Below, piece after piece: positions 43,770 to 51,847 of a stretch of 64,000 bases of DNA. The DNA lies in assembly GCA_023412495.1 (NCBI GenBank), contig JAEYNP010000129.1, positions 1 to 64,000 of the forward strand, read 5' to 3'. The translations under genes were made by a program, and so were the position numbers. The DNA comes from Pseudomonadota bacterium (GTDB lineage: Bacteria; Desulfobacterota; Desulfobulbia; Desulfobulbales; Desulfocapsaceae). The notes under the pieces are model-generated. The model did no database searches. It saw only the letters and a program-made list of their open reading frames with translations, and had not been told where the DNA came from. Position 1 is the first letter of the stretch; each line of letters starts with the position of its first letter.

Positions 43770-44807
43770 ATGAAGAACGTATTGGCAAGAAAAATTGCCC
43801 GCTGCCTTTGCGGGATGACAACGTTGGCGCTTGTTTTCGGGTTTGCGGCTGTCTCCGGGGCCACCGTGAAATTCGGCCATGTGGCGCCGCCGTTTCATGG
43901 CCAGTCCAAGGGAGTCGAGGCCTTTGCCGCCCATGTGAAGGAGAAGACCGGCGGCCGCATCGACATCGCCACCTTCCCGGCCGGGCAGCTGGGCGGCGAG
44001 CTTTCCCTGGCCGAGCAGGTCCAGGCCGGCACCCTGCAGATTGCCTCGGTATCCACCGCGGTCATGCAGAATTTCGTGCCCGAGGCATCCATCATGGATA
44101 TGCCGTTCATCTTCCCGAACCGGGCCACTGCCTATGCCACCCTCGACGACGAAGAACTGCAGAAGAAATTCTTCTCCTACTTCCCGAAAAAGGGCTTCAT
44201 CGCCATCGGCTGGACCGAAAATGAGATCCGCGACTTCACCAACAACAAGCGTCCCGTCCGCACCCCGGAAGATATCAAGGGACTGAAGGTGCGGGTGATG
44301 AATTCCCCGATCTACATCGATACCTTTAAGCAGCTCGGCGCATCGCCGGTGGGCATCCCCTTCCCGGAGACCTACAATGCCCTGCAGACCGGGGTGATCG
44401 ACGCCCAGGAGAACCCGATCCTGACCAGCGTGCTGATGAAATTTACCGAAGTGAATAAGCATGTGACTCTCACCCAGCACAGCGTGACCGAGTGCGTGAT
44501 CGTCGTCAGCGTCGACTACTGGGAATCCCTCTCCGATGCGGATCGGCAGATCTTCAAGGAGGCGGCCAAGGTGGCCATCGACACCAACCGCAAGGTGAAT
44601 GCCGAACTCCACCAGAAACTGCCGAAGTCCGAGATCTCCATCGACGAGTTCGCCCAGCAGAACGGCATCGAGATCATCCGGCTGACCGAAGAGGAGCGGG
44701 CCCGCTTCCGCGAGGCGATGCGGCCCGTCTGGGATAATTACCGAAAAAAACTCGGTGAGGATCTGTTCGATTTCCTCCTGGCGAAGATCAAAGAACATAA
44801 GAAATAA
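43770..44807 (+). CDS. dctP: TRAP transporter substrate-binding protein DctP
   Basis: Periplasmic binding protein of a TRAP carboxylate importer. 345 residues with a signal peptide (about 1-31, ending near VSGA) and the DctP fold; the conserved GLKVRVMNSPIYIDTFKQLG segment carries the Arg that binds the substrate carboxylate. The ATG at 43770 behind GGGAGAGGACG is preferred over one at 43737, which would bury the signal peptide. Downstream genes for a FAD-dependent 2-hydroxyacid oxidase suggest lactate, glycolate or a related acid as the substrate. Confidence 0.92.
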   Translation: MKNVLARKIARCLCGMTTLALVFGFAAVSGATVKFGHVAPPFHGQSKGVEAFAAHVKEKTGGRIDIATFPAGQLGGELSLAEQVQAGTLQIASVSTAVMQNFVPEASIMDMPFIFPNRATAYATLDDEELQKKFFSYFPKKGFIAIGWTENEIRDFTNNKRPVRTPEDIKGLKVRVMNSPIYIDTFKQLGASPVGIPFPETYNALQTGVIDAQENPILTSVLMKFTEVNKHVTLTQHSVTECVIVVSVDYWESLSDADRQIFKEAAKVAIDTNRKVNAELHQKLPKSEISIDEFAQQNGIEIIRLTEEERARFREAMRPVWDNYRKKLGEDLFDFLLAKIKEHKK

Positions 44808-44845
44808 CAGAGTGGCGGCAGATGCCGACGGCCCGGTCGCGCCCG

Positions 44846-44964
44846 GGAGGCTGTCGGATTATAGCAATTTTTCTCCAGATCAAGGCATTTTCGAAAATTC
44901 AACGCAGCCATATAATTTTCGGAAATAACGCAGAGATGGGGAAAAGTGCAATCCGACAACCTCC
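44846..44964. repeat. TGTCGGA-end repeat, copy 2, between dctP and dctQ
   Basis: A 119-bp element with 15-bp terminal inverted repeats having one mismatch (GGAGGCTGTCGGATT at 44846-44860, its complement at 44950-44964). Internally it has two TTTTCG-AAA type palindromes. A related copy is at 11772. It occupies most of the gap between dctP and dctQ, so it is transcribed within the operon. Confidence 0.75.
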
Positions 44965-45004
44965 TAAGGCGTGGCTGAGCCGTATTTTTTCGGCTGCAGG
45001 AGAA

Positions 45005-45520
45005 ATGACGGTGATCGGCAAACAAGCAGGGCTGCTGCTCGATCGGGCAGAGAAGGCGGTTCTGGTCTGGATAATACTGGGGCTGGCGGTTATCGGCTGC
45101 ATCGAGGTGTTTACCAGGTATGTGTTGAATTACTCCTTTACCTGGTATGAGGAGCTGGGGAGCTATCTCGGCGTCCTCTTCTGCTTTCTCGGCGCTGCCA
45201 CAGGCGTCAGGACCGGCAGCCATTTCACTATGGATTTCTTCGTCACCCGCGCCCGGCGTCCCTGGCAGCAGTTGCTGAAGTGCGGCACGGCATTACTGTC
45301 CGGCGTCTTCTTCCTGCTGGTCGCCTGGTATTCCTGGAAGATTGTCGGCCGCATGCACGGCTACGGCACGACCTCTCCGGCTATGGGCCTGCCCATGTAT
45401 CTGGCCTATTTGCCCATCCCGGTGTTTTCGGTGATCATGGGGCTGCGATATTTGGCTGTCGGCTTCAAGGCCCTCCGCGAACTCGGCGGGGCAGCCGAAG
45501 TGAGGGAGGAGACACGATGA
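45005..45520 (+). CDS. dctQ: TRAP transporter small permease DctQ
   Basis: A 171-residue membrane protein with four helices, typical of the small TRAP subunit (FTRYVLNYSFTWYEELGSYLGVL is the family block near the first loop). Start choice: ATG at 45005 is close to AGGAG; GTG at 45011 has better spacing. A longer upstream frame would run through the inserted repeat and is not believed. The stop overlaps dctM (ATGA). Confidence 0.9.
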   Translation: MTVIGKQAGLLLDRAEKAVLVWIILGLAVIGCIEVFTRYVLNYSFTWYEELGSYLGVLFCFLGAATGVRTGSHFTMDFFVTRARRPWQQLLKCGTALLSGVFFLLVAWYSWKIVGRMHGYGTTSPAMGLPMYLAYLPIPVFSVIMGLRYLAVGFKALRELGGAAEVREETR

Positions 45521-46794
45521 TCGCCGCTATCTGCCTGTGTTTCTTTCTACTGCTCCTTGCCGGGATGCCCATCGCCGTGGTTCTCGGCATCACCACCGCC
45601 CTGTCCCTGGTACTCTTTACCAGCACCCCTCTGCATATCATCACCCAGCAGCTGTTCACGGCGCTGGACAAGTTCGTGCTGCTGGCGATCCCCTTTTTCA
45701 TCCTGGCCGGCGCCATCATGACCCGGGGCGGCATCGCCCGTCGGCTGATCGCCTTCGTGGGCGCCTTGGTCGGCTGGTTTCCCGGGGGGCTCGGCATGGC
45801 CGGAGTCCTCGGCTGCATTTTTTTTGCCGCGATCTCCGGCTCTTCCCCGGCAACGGTGGTGGCCATCGGCTCGATCATGATCCCGGCGCTGATCAAGGCC
45901 GGCTACGGCGAGCGGTTCTCGCTCGGCCTGATCACCGTCTCCGGCTCGCTCGGCATCGTCATTCCGCCGTCGATCCCCATGATCCTCTACTGCCTGGCGA
46001 TGAACGTCTCGGTGGCCGAGCTGTTCATGGCCGGGGTGCTGCCGGGGCTGATGATTGGAGCTGCGCTGATGCTCTATACGTACGTGATCGCCAAGCGGGC
46101 CAACTGGCGGATCGAGAAGAAAGGATCGCTGAAGGAGATCCTCACCGCCACCCGCCAGGGCTTCTGGGCTCTGCTCCTGCCGCTCGTGGTGCTCGGCGGC
46201 ATCTATTCCGGGGTCTTCACGCCCACCGAGGCGGCGGCGGTGAGCGTGGTTTATGCCCTCATCGTCGAGCTCTTCATCTACCGCGAGTTCAAACTCAGCG
46301 AAATCACCTCGATCTGTCAGGAGGCGGCGGTGCTCTCCGCCTGCCTGCTCTTCATCCTCGCCTGCGCCATGACCTTTCTCTGGCTGCTGACCGCGGAGCA
46401 GATTCCCCAGCAGTTGGCCGACATCATCATCAGCCACATCCACAGCCCCTGGATGTTCCTGCTCTGCGTAAACCTGCTCTTTCTCGTCCTCGGCTGCTTC
46501 ATGGACGATGTCAGCGCCATGCTGATTCTGGCGCCGCTGTTCCTGGAGACCCTGAACCGCTACGGCATCGATCTCGTCCACTTCGGCGTGGTGATGGTGC
46601 TCAATATCCAGATCGGCATGCTGACCCCGCCCTTCGGCCTGAACCTGTTCGTCGCCGCGGGCATCACCGATCGGCCGCTGACCCTGGTCGCCCGGGGAGT
46701 GCTGCCCTTTCTCGTCATCATGCTGATCTGTCTGATGCTGGTGACCTACGTGCCGGCGATTTCCCTGATCCTGCCGAACCTGCTGCTGCAGTAA
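45517..46794 (+). CDS. dctM: TRAP transporter large permease DctM
   Basis: A 425-residue protein with about 12 membrane helices, the transport channel of the TRAP system driven by an ion gradient. Family blocks include FFILAGAIMTRGGIARRLI, the SGSSPATVVAIGSIMIPAL loop, and LTPPFGLNLFV. ATG overlaps the dctQ stop and follows GGGAGGAG. The oxidase genes follow 12 bp later. Confidence 0.95.
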   Translation: MIAAICLCFFLLLLAGMPIAVVLGITTALSLVLFTSTPLHIITQQLFTALDKFVLLAIPFFILAGAIMTRGGIARRLIAFVGALVGWFPGGLGMAGVLGCIFFAAISGSSPATVVAIGSIMIPALIKAGYGERFSLGLITVSGSLGIVIPPSIPMILYCLAMNVSVAELFMAGVLPGLMIGAALMLYTYVIAKRANWRIEKKGSLKEILTATRQGFWALLLPLVVLGGIYSGVFTPTEAAAVSVVYALIVELFIYREFKLSEITSICQEAAVLSACLLFILACAMTFLWLLTAEQIPQQLADIIISHIHSPWMFLLCVNLLFLVLGCFMDDVSAMLILAPLFLETLNRYGIDLVHFGVVMVLNIQIGMLTPPFGLNLFVAAGITDRPLTLVARGVLPFLVIMLICLMLVTYVPAISLILPNLLLQ

Positions 46795-46806
46795 AAGGAC
46801 CTGATT

Positions 46807-48180
46807 ATGCTGAACGGTGATGTGAAAAAGGAGCTGACCGCCATCGTCGGCGTGGAGCGATTTTTCGATGCGCCCGAAGTTCTCGCCTGCTACGCCTATG
46901 ACGCCTTTGTCGAGGAAGCCCTGCCCGAGGCGGTGATCTTTCCGCTGACGACGGAAGAGGTCGCAGCCGTGATGCGGATCGCCTGCCGGGCCAAGGTGCC
47001 GGTGACCGCCCGCGGGGCGGGGACCAGCGTCTGCGGCGGACCGGTGCCGGTGCGGCAGGGCATTGTCCTCTGTTTCACCAAGATGAACAGGATCCTCGCC
47101 GTCAACACCCGTGACCGTTATGCGGTGGTGCAGCCGGGGGTGATCAACGGCGACCTGCAGAAGGCCCTGGCGCCCCATGGCTTTTTCTTCCCCCCCGACC
47201 CCGGCTCAATGAACTTCTCCACTATCGGCGGCAATGTCGCCATGAACGCCGGCGGGCCGCGCTGCCTGAAATACGGGGTGACTGCCGACTACGTGATGGG
47301 CATGCAGGTGGTGCTGGCCTCCGGCAAGGTAGTGCGGTTCGGCTCGAAAAACATCAAGGACGTGACCGGCTACAACCTGGGAGCGCTCTTCTGCGGCTCG
47401 GAGGGGACGCTCGGGCTGGTGACCGAGGTCACCCTGAAGGTGGTGCCCAAACCGGAGACGGTCCAGACCCTGCTCGTTACCTTCGACCAGCTCGACAACA
47501 CGGCGAAAGCTGTCTCCGATATCGTCGGCTCCGGAATCCTGCCGGTATCCATGGAGCTGATGGATAAAATGACCGTCAACGCGATCGAAGATTCCATGCG
47601 GCTCGGCCTGCCCCGGGAGGCCGAGGGGACACTCCTCATCGAGGTCGACGGCACAAAAGAGGCCTGCGACCGCGAGTGCAGGCAGATCGTCGAGCGGGTG
47701 CTGGCCCATGGGGCTGTGACGGTCGAGGAGGCAGAGACCGAGGCGGACCGGAACCGGCTGTGGGCCGGGCGCCGCGCGGCGTACGGGGTATTCGCCAAGA
47801 TCGCCCCGGACATCGTTTCCGAGGACGTCACCGTCCCGGTCAGCAAGGTTCCGGAAATGATCCGCAGGATATTCGAGATTACCGACAGGTACCGGCTGAA
47901 GGCGGGCGTCCTGGCGCATGCCGGCGACGGCAACATGCATCCCCTGGTCTGTGCGGACCGCACCAACCGGGACGAGTGGGACAGGGTCGAGGAGGCCTTC
48001 GCCGAGATCTTCGCCGCGGCGGCGGCGCTGGAGGGCACCCTCTCCGGCGAGCATGGCATTGGCCTTGCCAAGTCCCAGTTCCTGCCGCTGGTCATGGACG
48101 AGGACAGCCGCGATTTCATGACCCTCATCAAGAATGCCGTCGATCCCGGCAACATCCTCAACCCCGGGAAATTCGTGTGA
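46807..48180 (+). CDS. FAD-linked oxidase, GlcD/D-lactate dehydrogenase family
   Basis: A 457-residue flavoprotein that oxidises a D-2-hydroxyacid (D-lactate or glycolate). FAD-binding blocks: ARGAGTSVCGG near 70, GSMNFSTIGGNVAMNAGG near 135; C-terminal oxidase domain with the HAGDGNMHP and SGEHGIGLAK signatures. In sulfate reducers the same gene pair serves as D-lactate dehydrogenase; glycolate oxidase cannot be excluded. Linked tightly to dctM upstream and to the iron-sulfur subunit downstream (TGATG overlap). Confidence 0.92.
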   Translation: MLNGDVKKELTAIVGVERFFDAPEVLACYAYDAFVEEALPEAVIFPLTTEEVAAVMRIACRAKVPVTARGAGTSVCGGPVPVRQGIVLCFTKMNRILAVNTRDRYAVVQPGVINGDLQKALAPHGFFFPPDPGSMNFSTIGGNVAMNAGGPRCLKYGVTADYVMGMQVVLASGKVVRFGSKNIKDVTGYNLGALFCGSEGTLGLVTEVTLKVVPKPETVQTLLVTFDQLDNTAKAVSDIVGSGILPVSMELMDKMTVNAIEDSMRLGLPREAEGTLLIEVDGTKEACDRECRQIVERVLAHGAVTVEEAETEADRNRLWAGRRAAYGVFAKIAPDIVSEDVTVPVSKVPEMIRRIFEITDRYRLKAGVLAHAGDGNMHPLVCADRTNRDEWDRVEEAFAEIFAAAAALEGTLSGEHGIGLAKSQFLPLVMDEDSRDFMTLIKNAVDPGNILNPGKFV

Positions 48181-49400
48181 TGGAGAATGCGAACGGCAAC
48201 TGCCACAAGTGCGGGATCTGCCTTGCGGTCTGCCCGGTCTATCGGGTGCTGCAGGAGGAGCAGGCCTCGCCCAGGGCCAGGATCCAGCTGATCATGGCCC
48301 ATGCCGCGGGACGGCTCACGTCATCGCCGCTGCTCAAGGAACTCATCGGCAAGTGCCTGATGTGCGGCAGCTGCGCCGCCAATTGCCCGTCCGGGGTGAA
48401 TCACTACGCCGCGTTCATGGAGATGCGCGCGCAGCTCATCGCCGAGCACGGCGACCGGGCGGAGATCAGGGGGCTGGTCTACCTGCTGGCCAAGGAGCAG
48501 CGGCTGCGGTTGGCCATGGGCGCGGCCCGGGTCGGACAAGCCCTCGTTCCCGATTTTTTCCTGAAAAAATACCGGCTGGGCAATATCCCCGTCAAAAACT
48601 ACCCGAGGCTGAACGGCAGGCCGTTTCGGTCGGCGGTGGCCGAGGAGATTGCGCCCGCGGGCAGGGAATTTGGCACCGTCCTCTACTTCACCGGCTGCGC
48701 CACCAACTACATCTTCGCCGAGACCGGTTTTGCGACCGTGAAACTTTTGAGCCGGCTGGGCTACCGGGTGATCATCCCCCGGCGGCAAGCCTGCTGCTCC
48801 ATCCCCATGCTTTACCACGGCGGCGTGGAGGAGGCGCGGGCCAATATCCTCGCCAATGTGGAGTGCCTGCAAAATGAGAGTGCGGAAGCGATAATCGTCG
48901 ACTGCCCGACCTGCGGCTCTGCGCTCAAAAACGAGTTCCCTGCGATAATGCGCAAGTTCGGGCTGGACGACAGGCCGGCCCTGGCCCTCGCCGCCAAGAC
49001 AGTCGATATCATGTCCTTTATCTGCGAGAGGCTGGAGCGACTGGGATTCCGGCTAGACGACAAGCCACCCGTGAAGGTCAGCTACCATCTGCCCTGCCAC
49101 CTGAAGAATTCCTTCGCGCCGTCGGACAGGGTCCTGCGGCGGCTTCCCGGCATCGATTACATCCAGGCGGAGGACAGCTCGGAATGCTGCGGCGGCGGCG
49201 GAACCTTCTTCTACGAATACCCGGAGGTCTCGGCCAGGATGGCTTCAAGGAAGATCGAGAGCGTCCGCCGGACCGGCGCCAATCTCTGGCTCACCGACTG
49301 CCCGGTGTGCCGGATCAATCTGGCAGGCCAACTCAACGACGGGAACGCCATCACCATGATGCACCCGGCGACCTTTCTCACCGGGCTGCTGTGGGATTGA
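48180..49400 (+). CDS. Iron-sulfur subunit of 2-hydroxyacid oxidase, GlcF-like
   Basis: A 406-residue partner of the FAD subunit. Two 4Fe-4S motifs (CHKCGICLAVCPV at the N-terminus, CLMCGSCAANCPS near 60) and two CCG domains (QACCSIPML near 205, ECCGGGG near 335). It passes electrons from the flavin to a quinone or membrane carrier. The ATG at 48180 shares a base with the stop of the upstream gene. The longer in-frame extension upstream is out of register with the real gene and is rejected. Confidence 0.92.
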   Translation: MENANGNCHKCGICLAVCPVYRVLQEEQASPRARIQLIMAHAAGRLTSSPLLKELIGKCLMCGSCAANCPSGVNHYAAFMEMRAQLIAEHGDRAEIRGLVYLLAKEQRLRLAMGAARVGQALVPDFFLKKYRLGNIPVKNYPRLNGRPFRSAVAEEIAPAGREFGTVLYFTGCATNYIFAETGFATVKLLSRLGYRVIIPRRQACCSIPMLYHGGVEEARANILANVECLQNESAEAIIVDCPTCGSALKNEFPAIMRKFGLDDRPALALAAKTVDIMSFICERLERLGFRLDDKPPVKVSYHLPCHLKNSFAPSDRVLRRLPGIDYIQAEDSSECCGGGGTFFYEYPEVSARMASRKIESVRRTGANLWLTDCPVCRINLAGQLNDGNAITMMHPATFLTGLLWD

Positions 49401-49465
49401 AGGCCAGCAGCCACCGATTCATGAGTTATGCCTGGAACGGATATTTATGATCGATTCCCGGCGCC

Positions 49466-49490
49466 GTAGGGGCGAATCTTGTATTCGCCC
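49466..49490. repeat. Single GGGCGAA-TTCGCCC hairpin arm
   Basis: A 25-bp segment matching one arm of the inverted repeat at 22664-22733 with two changes that mirror each other in the stem (GGGGCGAA-N-TTCGCCC kept). It lies between the oxidase operon and the XRE-cupin regulator. Confidence 0.6.
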
Positions 49491-49513
49491 GTCCCACCAA
49501 TCGACCTGAGGAC

Positions 49514-50086
49514 ATGGACGAAAAAACCATAGCCGGCAATATCAAGAAAGTCCGCACCAAGATGAAGATGACTCTCCAGGAACTGGCGGACAGGACTGGT
49601 CTGACCAAGGGCTATCTCTCCAAAGTGGAGCGCTCGGAGAAGGCACCGCCCTACTCAACCCTCAGCAAGATCGTCGGCGCCATGGGCCTGGAGATCACCG
49701 ACGTGCTGAAGGCGGAGCCCGGCCCCCTGCAGGACCTGCCCATAGTCATCGCCAAAAAGGAAGAAGGCAAGATCATCCGGGAAAGCAGCCACTACGTCGG
49801 CTACGACTACGAGGTTCTCGCCGCCGGCAAACCCGGCAAGAACATGGAGCCTTTCATCATCTACGCCCCCAATGAATTCGCCACCCTCTTCCAGCACGAG
49901 GGAGAGGAATTCATCTACGTGCTGGAAGGCCAGATGGAGTTCAAGTATGGCGACAAAACCTTCTTCCTGAAAGAAGGCGACCACACCTATTTCGAGTCGC
50001 GCATCCCCCATACCGGCCGAAGCGTCGGCGAGAAGCGGGCGAAGCTGCTGGTGGTGATCTATTTCTACAAGCGTAATCGGCAGTAG
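49514..50086 (+). CDS. XRE-cupin transcriptional regulator
   Basis: A 190-residue regulator: N-terminal XRE helix-turn-helix (about 5-65; TLQELADRTGLTKGYLSKVERSEKAPP) and a C-terminal cupin sensor (about 115-185; HEGEEFIYVLEGQMEFKYGDK and HTYFESRIPHTGRS). Such proteins usually control a nearby catabolic operon in response to its substrate. It follows the TRAP/oxidase genes by about 110 bp in the same direction and probably regulates them. The possible operator at 43588-43621 is a candidate target. Confidence 0.9.
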   Translation: MDEKTIAGNIKKVRTKMKMTLQELADRTGLTKGYLSKVERSEKAPPYSTLSKIVGAMGLEITDVLKAEPGPLQDLPIVIAKKEEGKIIRESSHYVGYDYEVLAAGKPGKNMEPFIIYAPNEFATLFQHEGEEFIYVLEGQMEFKYGDKTFFLKEGDHTYFESRIPHTGRSVGEKRAKLLVVIYFYKRNRQ

Positions 50087-50402
50087 GCCCCGAGACAGCT
50101 AGGCGATTTTGTCGTTTCAGTTGGCATCGGAGCTGAACGATTATGAAGCTCTCCTGCCTTGGAATCTGACGCCGCAGATGCTGATCAGCAACTTGTCGTC
50201 GGCAGGTGCTTGATTAGGCGCTTACGAAGAAGAGATCTTCGGCATCTCTTGCCGGGGCTTGGAACCATCAACCGTCAGCTAGCCAAAATCGATCGGTTGA
50301 TGGCTTTTTTTGCACATTTCTCATTGTATTATGTGCATTAGTAGCACCACAAGACTACATGTCAGGCGGTTTTTAGTTGCAGGAAAGAGTTTTCAGCAAT
50401 AA
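50087..50402. other. Gene-free stretch ending in an intrinsic terminator, candidate sRNA
   Basis: About 315 bp without a convincing reading frame. It contains a UUCG-loop hairpin near 50231-50250 (AGAGAT-C-TTCG-G-C-ATCTCT) and a strong terminator at 50265-50311. The structure could belong to a small RNA or to a leader; nothing matches a known RNA family by eye. It also marks the boundary between the metabolic and accessory regions. Confidence 0.35.
50265..50311 (+). terminator. Rho-independent terminator
   Basis: Perfect 10-bp stem (CCATCAACCG at 50265-50274, CGGTTGATGG at 50294-50303) followed by C and a run of seven T. It ends transcription coming from the XRE-cupin gene or from an unannotated RNA upstream. 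Confidence 0.8.
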
Positions 50403-50411
50403 AGTTTCCAC

Positions 50412-50786
50412 CTGACTATTGAAATTTCAGCTACCATTCCAGAATTCCACGAGAAGCTGACGCAGGCAAGAAAGCAAAAGCGCTTGACCCAAGGACAACT
50501 TGCCAAGCTAACGGGGACGGATAGCCAAAGAATCTCTAAATATGAAAGAGGGGTTCTCGTGCCGACAACGGCTATCCTCATCAAGCTTGCCGATGCACTT
50601 GATGTCAGTCTCGATTATCTTCTTCGAGAAGCCGAGGGCAGAGCTGTCGGCAAGATTCGAGATACTGCACTGCTTGATCAATTTACTCAGATCGACTCTC
50701 TACCTGAAAAAGACAAGCAGCTCGTCAAAGGCCTTCTCGATGCCTTTATAAAGAAAAGTAAATTTGAGCTGTTGGCGCACAGTTGA
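50412..50786 (+). CDS. XRE-family helix-turn-helix protein, start unclear
   Basis: About 124 codons of open frame from the stop at 50400. The DNA-binding domain starts FHEKLTQARKQKRLTQG and includes QLAKLTGTDSQRISKYERG; the tail is helical (LPEKDKQLVKGLLDAF). No ATG, GTG or TTG occurs in frame before the domain; TTG at 50484 would remove helix 1. Start candidates are CTG at 50412 or ATT codons, so the gene may be decayed or use a rare start. It is built like the XRE gene at 58392 and stands before a toxin-antitoxin pair in the same way. Confidence 0.65.
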   Translation: MTIEISATIPEFHEKLTQARKQKRLTQGQLAKLTGTDSQRISKYERGVLVPTTAILIKLADALDVSLDYLLREAEGRAVGKIRDTALLDQFTQIDSLPEKDKQLVKGLLDAFIKKSKFELLAHS

Positions 50787-50827
50787 CCTGACCAGACTGG
50801 CCAGCACCGGACAAGGAGATTCGCATT

Positions 50828-51019
50828 ATGCAGACACAGACAGCGAAAGAAAGGATCACCAAGGTTGTTTTATCGCAACCGGAAGATGCCACCTACGACG
50901 AGATCATGCGGGAATTAGCTTTCGCCAAAATGGTTGACCGTGGTTTGGACGATGCTCGCGCCGGCCGGATGATCTCAAACGATGAAATGGCCGAGCGAAT
51001 CAGAACATGGCAAAAATAA
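50828..51019 (+). CDS. Antitoxin of a type II ParDE/RelBE-like module
   Basis: A 63-residue, charged, helical protein (MRELAFAKMVDRGLDDARAG) at the antitoxin position, ahead of and overlapping a RelE/ParE-type toxin gene by 13 bp. ATG behind AAGGAG. It should bind and neutralise the toxin and autoregulate the operon. Named from context and composition; no strong family signature. Confidence 0.75.
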   Translation: MQTQTAKERITKVVLSQPEDATYDEIMRELAFAKMVDRGLDDARAGRMISNDEMAERIRTWQK

Positions 51020-51300
51020 GATGGTCAGAAGAAGCCGATTGTTGGCTCAGGGAGATTTACAAATATATAGCCAAAGACAATCCCACCGCTGCCGCGAAAG
51101 TGGTCGCCGGTATTTATGACAAAGTGCAACTCCTAAGTGATTTTCCTCAGATTGGTCATAAATACCGTGAGGAACCGGAAGGAGATATCCGCATTCTCCT
51201 CTATGGCCACTACCGCATTGCCTACCTGATTACAGACGATTTCATTGATATCTTAGGCGTTTTCCACGGAGCGTTGGCTATCGAGAGATATCTGCCGTAG
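51007..51300 (+). CDS. RelE/ParE-superfamily toxin
   Basis: A 97-residue protein of the ParE/RelE fold: WSEEADCWLREIYKYIAKDN helix region, DFPQIGHKYREE, and the IRILLYGHYRIAYLI strand with the basic residues typical of the family. ParE members poison gyrase and RelE members cleave mRNA; which applies is not decided by sequence. The start overlaps the antitoxin. The large repeat begins 17 bp after the stop. Confidence 0.85.
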   Translation: MAKIRWSEEADCWLREIYKYIAKDNPTAAAKVVAGIYDKVQLLSDFPQIGHKYREEPEGDIRILLYGHYRIAYLITDDFIDILGVFHGALAIERYLP

Positions 51301-51316
51301 CAAAGCACCTCAGGAT

Positions 51317-51757
51317 TTGGACAAGTGGCCCGGCCCCGATACTGCCAGGCCGGGCGGGGAAGCGGCTCCGCTGCGACCCTGCCGGCCTTTGCTCCACCCT
51401 CCACCCACCGCAAGCCCGGCAGGACCTCCGCTCCGCCGCTTGTAGACGCCCACCCACCCCCGCGCCCGCAGTTCGTCGGTAGCGCGGTGGGTGTAATGTA
51501 CCGCTCCCCGCCAGTCACACTGTTTGCAAAAGACGCAAACAGTCCGCCGGTCGGTCCGCTCGCATAAGGACATCTATGTTTAGTGGCTTTTGGTAAGGTC
51601 GAGTTGGGCGGCGCGCCCTAACTCATTCTTTATTTTGAGTTGGTTGCTGCGAAGAAGGGCCACCAAACATAAATGGACCTTATGCGACATTGACACCGTG
51701 CTACGGGCGGGGCTGGTTGGTTGCGCGGCCTCCTGCCCTTAATTTGTAGCTTCGCGA
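51317..51757 (+). repeat. ~441-bp repeat, left copy
   Basis: Matches 59224-59666 in direct orientation at an estimated 85-90 percent by eye. Both copies follow a toxin-antitoxin pair and precede a convergent immunity gene. Near the 3' part a long imperfect stem pairs CGCATAAGGACATCTATG (about 51563) with its complement ending CCTTATGCG (about 51689). Inside its loop, CTAACTC and GAGTTGG form a smaller hairpin. It is not coding in any convincing frame. Confidence 0.85.
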
Positions 51758-51847
51758 AATGAAACAACTGGAATGACTTCTGCTTGCATTAATAGTATTA
51801 ATAGGTAAGATGCCCCCTATTTGCGAAAATATCAAAAGTATAATGTG

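Noticed and set aside
45547..47178. A 543-codon minus-strand frame across dctM and the FAD oxidase gene
   Set aside because: It spans two well-supported genes and gives a His/Gln/Asp-rich product without any domain.
51317..51757. Reading the 440-bp repeat as an integron attC array
   Set aside because: The long stem resembles a folded site, but the conserved attC core sequences do not fit well, there are only two copies 7.9 kb apart and the recombinase looks like XerC/D rather than IntI.
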